A DNA stretch of 64,000 nt from Perilla frutescens (Eukaryota > Streptophyta > Magnoliopsida > Lamiales > Lamiaceae), in assembly GCA_026008535.1 (NCBI GenBank), contig BRKX01000014.1, positions 23,706,694-23,770,693 on the forward strand, given 5' to 3'. The notes under the pieces were generated by a model. That model saw only the letters and a list, made by a program, of their open reading frames with translations, ran no database searches and was not told where the DNA came from. The position numbers and the translations under genes are program-made. The stretch's first letter is position 1. The number at the start of each line of letters is the position of its first letter. This document shows positions 57,830 through 64,000 of the stretch, piece by piece.

Positions 57830-60800
57830 TCGAGGCGCCGCCTCGGTTAAGGGCGGTCACCGACCGCTTATGAGGCTCCGTCTCTTACCCCTCCGATGAG
57901 GCTTAAGCCTCGGCAAGGTGGAGGCGGTCGAGGCTCCCGGTGAGTTTTGAGGCGTGCCTCATTTCATTCCACGCGATTTCTGTTTTATTTCCAGTTTTTT
58001 TTCTTTTTTTAATTGGTTATTTAATATTTAATATTTAACATTAAAACCCTAAAGCCCACTCCATTTACCCACCATCTGGCCCGTCTCCCTCATCTAACAC
58101 CTAAAGGTGCGAATTCACGATTCACTGTGAAGTGTGAACAACGATTCTCAGTGCGCCTCTCCAATCTCCTCCAGCCTGATCAACGCCGCCATCTCCTCCC
58201 CTCCCTTTCAGCCTGGCGCACAAGAATGAACAGTGCATGGGTAAATCTTCTCTCTTTTTTCTTTTTTTTTTTAAATACATGTTCTAATGTTCGAGTGGGA
58301 GGCTGAGAGCCATGAATTATGTATTTCTTGCCCATATTTTTTTGCTCGTGCTTGTTTTGTTTGCTCTATTTTATGTGTAGTTTATTAAATGTTCAGTATG
58401 TTAGTTTAATTTAAATTCAGCAGCCAATAGGTGTTGTTTCTAATTTGTTTAAGGAGCTTTTCATTTATGATTTATGTTTTGTTAAGGTTAGTTTAAATTC
58501 AGCAGCCAATGGGTGCTGTTAAGAGTTTGTTCAAAGCAGCCAACTAGTGCTGTTCATTTAAATTCAGCAGCCAAGAGGTGTTGTTTTTTTAGTTGAGGAA
58601 TTATTTTTTTATGTTTTAGAATGAGTTCTCAATGAAGAGATCCTGCTTGGAAGTATGCCACTCAAATTGAAGTTCCAGAATAGGGTGTCAAAAATGGATA
58701 CAAATATTTGAAATGCAACTTCTGCAATAAGAAAATTACAGGAGGAGTGAAGAGAGCGAATGATCATCTCGCTGACAATCACAATAATATGGCACATGTG
58801 CTAAAGTGCCTCAAGAAGTCAATGATGAGATTGCAGCGTATATGAATGCATTTTCGACTACCAAACAAATGAATCAACGAAATTTAGATGAGATGATAGA
58901 TTCTGGATCCTATTTTGGTGGTGCTTCTGGCAATGCTTCATTTGATGGTGCTAGCTCTTTTCCTAGTGGTTCTAGAGGTGTTAGAGGACCAATGGATAGA
59001 TATATGAATAAGGGAGGTAATGATGATGCTCTAATGATTGATGATGTCAGTGAAATACCTCCAACAAAGGTGGAAAAGTACCGAAGTTTAGCTTGTTTGG
59101 ATGTTGGAAGGTCATTTTATGAGAATTCAATCCCATTTAATGCTGCTAGTAGCCCATCATACATCAATATGATGAATGCAGTTGGAAATTACGGTCGAGG
59201 CTTTAAATCTCCTACAAGGCATGAGTTGACTGGTTGGATACTCTGAAAAGAAGTTGAGACAACTTCTAAACTAGTGAATGATATCAAAGCAACATGGAAG
59301 AAAACTGGGGTTTCCTTATTATCTGATGGTTGGTCTGATATGAGGAATATAAGTTTGATCAATTTTATTGTCAACAATAAGGAAGGGACAATTTTTTTGA
59401 AAACCGTTGTTACATCAAACTGTGTAAAGGATGCAAATAAATTGTTCAAGTTTCTTGATAATGTTGTTGAAGAAATTGGAGAAGATATTGTTGTTCAAGT
59501 GATTACTGACAATGCTAGTGCATACAAGACAGCTGGACATTTATTGGTGGAGAAGAGGACTAGTTTGTATTGGACTCCATGTGTTGTACACTGTATTGAT
59601 TTGATGCTTGAGAAGATTGGAGAGTTGCCACAACCGAAGATTGCCTTGTTGAAAGCAAAGAGAGTTAGTAACTTCATTCACAATCATCAGTATGTGTTAA
59701 GTTTAACAAGAAAATTTGCAAATAAAGATCTTGTTCGACCAGCTGCCACACGATTCGTCACTGCTTATCTAACTTTAGAGAGTATGTATAAAATGAAGCA
59801 GCCATTACAAGAAATGTTTGTTTCAAGAGAGTGGGCGGATTGTGCATGGGCCAAGAAATCTGAAGGAAAGGCTGTGAGAAAAATTGTTATGGATGATTCA
59901 TTTTAGCGTGGTGTGGTTTATTGTATAAAAACCACATCACCTCTTGTGCATGTGTTGAGTTGATGGTGAGCAGACACCGACAATGGCATTTCTCTATGGT
60001 GCTATGGATGAGGCAAAAGAAAAAATTACGAAGAACTTTAATGGTGATCTATCTTCCTACGAGGAGATTTGAGAAATCATTGATGTGAAGTGAAATAATC
60101 AAATGCACCATGACTTGCATGCTTGTGCATAATATTTGAATCCTCAATTCAAATGGAGTGACAATATGTCTCAACATCCGGAGGTTAAAAGAGGGTTGTA
60201 TAATTGTATGGAAAGAATGATTAAGGATGTCGACAAATATGCACTAGTTGATTCACAACTTGATGCGTATAATCACAAAAGATGATTTTTTAGCCACAGA
60301 GCAGCTTTGATGTCATACAAAACACGATCACCCGGTAAATACTTTTCTTTTATTACATATTTATTTTTCATTTATATTAAAGAAATTACTAACTCATTTA
60401 TTTCTTTCTAATCTATGTAGTTGATTGGTGGGAACAATTTGGAGATGATGTTCCTGAATTGAAAGCATTTGCAATTACAGTTCTTGGTCTTACTTGTTCA
60501 TCATCGACATGTGAACGTAATTGGAGTACGTTTAATCAAATGCATACGAAGAAAAGAAATCATTTAACTATAATGAATTTGAATAGCTTGGTGTACATTA
60601 TGTACAACAGAATGTTGAAGCACAAATGATTAAAGAAGCAATCATGAAAAGAGGATGATGATCCTTTATTCGTTGATGATTTGCCTTCTGATGACGAATT
60701 GGTAGCCAACCTAAATGCTAATGATGAAGAAGATGACTCATTTGAGATTGAGGATGAGGGGACGAGTTCTCTAGCACCGAAAAAGATAAAAAAGAATCAA

Positions 60801-61255
60801 GCACCAAACAAAGGTACTCTCTAGTTATTTATTATACATTAATACTTACTCTTAAGTCTTAAACTTTTAATAGCTATAATTTTTTCTAAATGTAGGAAAA
60901 GGGAAAAAGGTCCAAGGGCTTGTGGATGAGGAATTTGATGAGGAATTGGAATATGAAGGGAGAAGAAGACGGAGAGTGGAGATGGATATTGCTCCTATTA
61001 ATTTGACTGTTATATGTTATTGTTAACTTTGCATTTTGGTTCATGAATTTTATGACTTTTCTATAAATTCATGTTTTTTGTTATGATTTATATTAATTTT
61101 ATAACTTTTCTATGAATTTATGCTTCTTGTTATGAATTATAAATTATATTTATTCTTATTGTTGTGAGGCTTACGCCTCGGTTAGCCTCGAGGCTTACGC
61201 CTCATGGGGCTACGGGCAAACCCCTCGAGGCTAAAAACTGTGTTTAACAACATTG
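57830..61255 (+). mobile_element. hAT transposon inserted in the minus-strand MULE copy
   Basis: Both ends are GC-rich and packed with GAGGCTTAAGCCTC/GAGGCTTACGCCTC palindromes (57836-57960 and 61167-61235). A transposase of the BED/DUF659/dimerisation type lies between. TTAGCATT repeats continue on both sides. The exact termini and 8-bp TSD were not resolved; candidates are CCATTGTT and ACATTGAT, which do not match well. A 20-bp AATTCAGCAGCCAA.. phrase is repeated four times in the leader (58414-58590). Confidence 0.6.
58621..61024 (+). pseudogene. hAT transposase (BED, DUF659, hAT dimerisation), many stops
   Basis: From ATG 58621: BED finger (DPAWKYA, CNFCNKKITGG, H), then frame lost near 58796 by a one-base deletion; ORF 58806-59246 and ORF 59274-59906 (in the same frame) hold DUF659 (GVSLLSDGWSDMRNISLINF, VQVITDNASAYKTAG, WTPCVVHCIDLMLEKIG). 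After an intron (about 60335-60420) the dimerisation domain shows LTCSSSTCERNWSTFNQMH and N.L..LVYIMYN. Stops include TGA 58633, TAG 58681, TGA 59244 and TAG 59904, plus several more between 59950 and 60640; many fall where Trp is expected. A last exon (about 60896-61024) is Arg-rich and ends near ICYC. It moved by cut and paste; now dead. Confidence 0.85.
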
Positions 61256-61577
61256 ATCATTACAAACCAACAAATGTGATTTGTGGTACTAGCATCATTG
61301 TTAACTATATTTGCATCATCATATCTCATTTTAGCATTATCATTAAATTATAAAACACAATCATGTTAATAACTAAATTTAATGCATTATCATTAAAGTA
61401 AATGACTTATTAGCAGTATAAAAAACTATATTAGCAGTACAGACACTCTTATTAGTATTATCAAACTCTTTATTAGCAATGCAAAAAAGAATATCAACTA
61501 TATATATAGCATTACAGAAAAGAATATTAATAGCATTAATAAAAAATTAGTATGAGAAGTACAAAAAAAAAATGTAT

Positions 61578-62744
61578 CTACTTCTTCCCACAGTTCCTAG
61601 AATCATAACTGCATTTTTTGTTACACTTCTTGTAGGTCCTTAAAGGCTTCTTTTTTACATTCGGTGTTCGTATCTTCTTTTGATTTTATACGACTTCCAC
61701 TATCTTTAGTCTTCACAGAATCAAGTGGAAACACCTCAATTTCACTAGGTGCAAACAACCCATAAAATTCAAAAAATAATCCATACAGTCCTTAAATTTC
61801 TGAAGAACCCAGGAATAAGATTCAACATCATCATCCAACATTAAAGCAGTCCCAAAGGTGACAAGTCTCTCATGATTGTCTTTTCCAGTAAAGGGTACAA
61901 AAATCATTAAATATCTGTCAACATATAAAAGATCACAAATCTCTGTTATTATAATGTTTTTTCTCATCATAAACAATAGGCTATAAATGCTAACATTGCC
62001 ACCTACCAAATATTTAAACATCAACTACCAATGCTAAAAAAGGAAATGAAAGTGCTAAAACTTCAACTACCAGTGCTAGAACTTTGTATGGAAATGCTAA
62101 AATCACAGAATGACAATCTAAATGATAAGTAGACTAACATGTTAATCCTATACGTTGCATCAAATGATACAACATACCCAAATAATGAAAAGTTCCTTCT
62201 TGATATTGAATCAACCCAAAATAGGCATCTCAACTGATCATTCTTGTTAACTTCATAATCTAAATGTTTTCATAGGTCCAATGTTTGCCCTTGCACAGTT
62301 CAGAATAAAACTTTGATTTGAAGGGTCTATATTCCTATTCAGATTCATAAACTCTTTGTGTGTATCCAAAACAAAAGAATGTGAATGTCTTTCTTCAAAT
62401 AGTCCAACAGTGTACCCATCAGAACCAATATGCTTCAACCATATCCTAGCCATACAACAAGTCCTCTTAGACACACGACGTCTTTTTTTCTTCGATGTTT
62501 CACCAAAATCAACCGATATGTTCTTAAGTCCCTTGCGGTTACACACAACATACTTCCAAACTATAGTACCATCTTTAGATCTCTTTGTAGTAGACAAACG
62601 AATATCAAATCCACATGATGAAGCATATACCTTGTACAAGGTTATACCAACATCCAAAGTAAGAAAAATTTTGCCCAATGCATGGTTCAAAGATGGTTCA
62701 TAGTTAGATGTGTAAAATTCAGAAAATTCAGGAGAAAACTCCAA
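61578..62744 (-). pseudogene. FAR1-type MULE transposase, minus-strand copy
   Basis: From ATG 62744: FAR1 DNA-binding domain (LYKVYASSCGFDIRLSTTKR, WKYVVCNRKG, then H.F). A decayed middle follows; at about 62130-62230 an open frame in a new register gives FGYVVSFDATYR (first catalytic Asp). After an intron with TTAGCATT repeats (about 62140-61925) YLMIFVPFTGKDNHERLVTFG and DDVESYSWVLQKFK follow. A large deletion joins this to the C-terminal SVKTKDSGSRIKSK and CNKKCSYDSRNC knuckle, with a frameshift at about 61645. FAR1-like proteins are MULE-derived; this one is element-type, in inverted orientation to the relic at 55150-55400. Dead. Confidence 0.75.
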
Positions 62745-62962
62745 AGTGGAGCCAACACAATTTGCACATTAAAAAATATATAACTAATCACATTAATGCT
62801 AAAAAAAATATTCTTTGATCATGATAAAAAGATCACAATAGTGCTAAAACTAATTTACAGCAGTGCTAAAACCTGTAATAGTAGTGCTAATACTATTAAA
62901 AAATAAGTCATGTTGTGATGCTAACAAATTTGCTAAGATACAAGTACATATTAATAAGAAAC
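62745..62962. other. 5' flank of the FAR1-type MULE copy
   Basis: GTGCTAAAAC / AGTGCTAATA repeats up to about 62920; then the copy is cut by the LTR that begins at 62963. No gene. Confidence 0.4.
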
Positions 62963-63766
62963 TGTAGAAGGCGAAAAATTAAATATTATATATAATATTT
63001 TTATTGATTTTTATATATTTATTTAGATTTGGAATCATATCAAATCCAAAATAAATAAAATATTTAAATAATAAAGATATTATTATATGATAAATATCAA
63101 GAGTCTTTGGCAACAAGTAAATATTTTTCAAAAGATATGTATCAATTTCCAACAGCCAATGAGATAGTACCACATCAGCCTTGGATCTCTCTCCCTACAA
63201 CTATAAATAGGGGCCTCTACATCAGTTGAAAATCACACCAGAAGTCATTTGAAGAGTTCAAGAATTTGAGAAGAAATTCCATAAGTGAAATTCTCTCAAA
63301 TATTCAAGACGTTCTTTACCAAATTCATTCCGAAGACGGCGTTTGATCTATAAGCAAGGCAATCAAATGCGTTTTTCATCAAATTCAACCCAAAGTTGGC
63401 GTTTGATCCGGAAATAAGGCGTCGGCCCTCAGAATTAACATTGTCAAGTCCAAATACCAAGTCAAAGAAGATCGAGGATACAAATCGTCCCTGAAAACTT
63501 CGAAGACCAAATTCAAACAATAAGTCCGAGAAGATCAAAACCAAGTTCAAACAACAAGTCCGAGAAGATCAAAGAGACAAATTTACTCTGAAGATTTCAA
63601 AGAACATTTGAAGATCAAGTTCAAAGACCGTTTGAAGATCAAGTTTTGAAGAGAAGAATCAGAGGAAAAATATAGATTGGATCCGTATAAATACTTTTGA
63701 TCCGAAATCATATTATTTGTACACATTTTGTGTTTTACCAAATTAAATACAAAAATTTATGTTACA
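62963..63766 (+). repeat. Gypsy (Tat-like) 5' LTR at the right edge
   Basis: An 804-bp unit, TGTAGAAGGCG...TTTATGTTACA. TATA box CTATAAATAG at 63201-63210. Internal duplicated phrases such as TTCATCAAATTCAACCCAAAG and AAGTCCGAGAAGATCAAA repeat (63316-63560). Directly followed by the PBS. The 3' partner lies outside the window. Confidence 0.75.
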
Positions 63767-63770
63767 AATT

Positions 63771-63787
63771 TTGGCACGCCCGGTGGG
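63771..63787 (+). other. Gypsy primer-binding site (TGGCACGCCCGGTGGGA)
   Basis: TTTGGCACGCCCGGTGGGAC four bases after the LTR. This is the usual PBS of Tat/Ogre-type Gypsy elements, pairing with arginine tRNA. Confidence 0.8.
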
Positions 63788-63836
63788 ACCATCTCTACCT
63801 CTCATCTTTTCTCTTCACCAATTCTTCAAGCATCAA

Positions 63837-64000
63837 GATGTCTACAATTCTGGAAGAATAAATTGCAAACTTAACGAAGCTTGCCGAAGGACTTGCCCTA
63901 TGAATACAAGAACGAGATGCTCAAATCTTGAAGCTGAAAAAAGAAATGACTGTTGATACTTGTGGTGAGCAAGTGGATGAAGATACTGAAGCTAAGATGT
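63837..64000 (+). pseudogene. Gypsy gag start, cut by window edge, two stops
   Basis: ATG 63837 starts MSTILEE, then TAA at 63858-63860, IANLTKLAEGLAL, TGA at 63900-63902, and IQERDAQILKLKKEM, a coiled-coil gag start known from Tat-like elements. The frame continues off the right edge. Both stops fit C-to-T changes of CAA and CGA. Confidence 0.6.

Overview
The window is nuclear DNA from a flowering plant, almost certainly a dicot. Spliceosomal introns, AT-rich intergenic DNA and plant-only families (DUF1118 thylakoid protein, plant ANP32-type LRR protein, GRF zinc finger, FAR1, MULE, hAT, CACTA, Copia, Athila-like Gypsy) all fit this. Only two genes look like ordinary host genes, and both are on the minus strand: a DUF1118/RIQ1-like thylakoid membrane protein (39362-39835) and an acidic leucine-rich nuclear phosphoprotein 32-related protein (41877-44762). 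Nearly everything else is transposable element, much of it nested.

Left block (1-12.1 kb). A Mutator-like element (MULE A) carries a GRF zinc-finger gene (50-592) facing a four-exon PB1-like/MuDR/SWIM transposase (4430-1285), with a terminus-like end near 5.2 kb. It abuts the 3' half of a frameshifted PIF/Harbinger transposase. Next comes an Athila ORF1-like pseudogene bracketed by two clusters of a CCAGCG..CGCTGG quasi-palindrome, then a MITE, a CACTA tail with a TNP2 relic and a clear CACTACAAGAA terminus at 9988, and a DUF1985 relic that the CACTA element cut.

Central block (12.1-39.2 kb). This is a three-level nest. The outer level is a ULP1-type MULE (MULE B) with an intact transposase gene (36506-33894, minus) converging on a broken DUF1985/ULP1 protease gene (13122-33744, plus). 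Its flanks and one intron are arrays of CATAACG/CGTTATG. Inside the protease gene sits a 16.5-kb Copia element (14950-31485; 1443-bp LTRs, TSD GATGC). Inside the Copia reverse transcriptase sits a 7.1-kb minus-strand Gypsy element (22023-29156, TSD CAGTG) that has gag and protease but no reverse transcriptase, RNase H or integrase.

Host-gene block (39.2-46.2 kb). It holds the RIQ1-like gene, a 759-bp MULE-type MITE in a (TA)n tract upstream of it (9-bp TSD), and the ANP32-like gene with its upstream region.

Right block (46.2-64 kb). Two LTR-like sequences lie in inverted orientation around a 1.2-kb CACTA element that itself carries a tRNA-derived SINE. Then come truncated Copia pieces, a TA-flanked TIR element, two inverted head-to-head FAR1-type MULE remnants meeting at about 57.34 kb, a hAT MITE with a perfect 8-bp TSD, a decayed hAT transposase with BED, DUF659 and dimerisation regions, and at the right edge the 5' LTR, primer-binding site and decayed gag start of a second Gypsy element.

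I found no convincing new cellular system. The best leads for something undescribed are the CGTTATG arrays and ULP1 cargo of MULE B, the dispersed CAGTATGCCCATACTG motif in the non-autonomous Gypsy element, the paired quasi-palindrome clusters around the ORF1-like gene, and the inverted MULE and LTR pairs that could give hairpin RNA. LTR difference counts and all intron and splice calls were made by eye.
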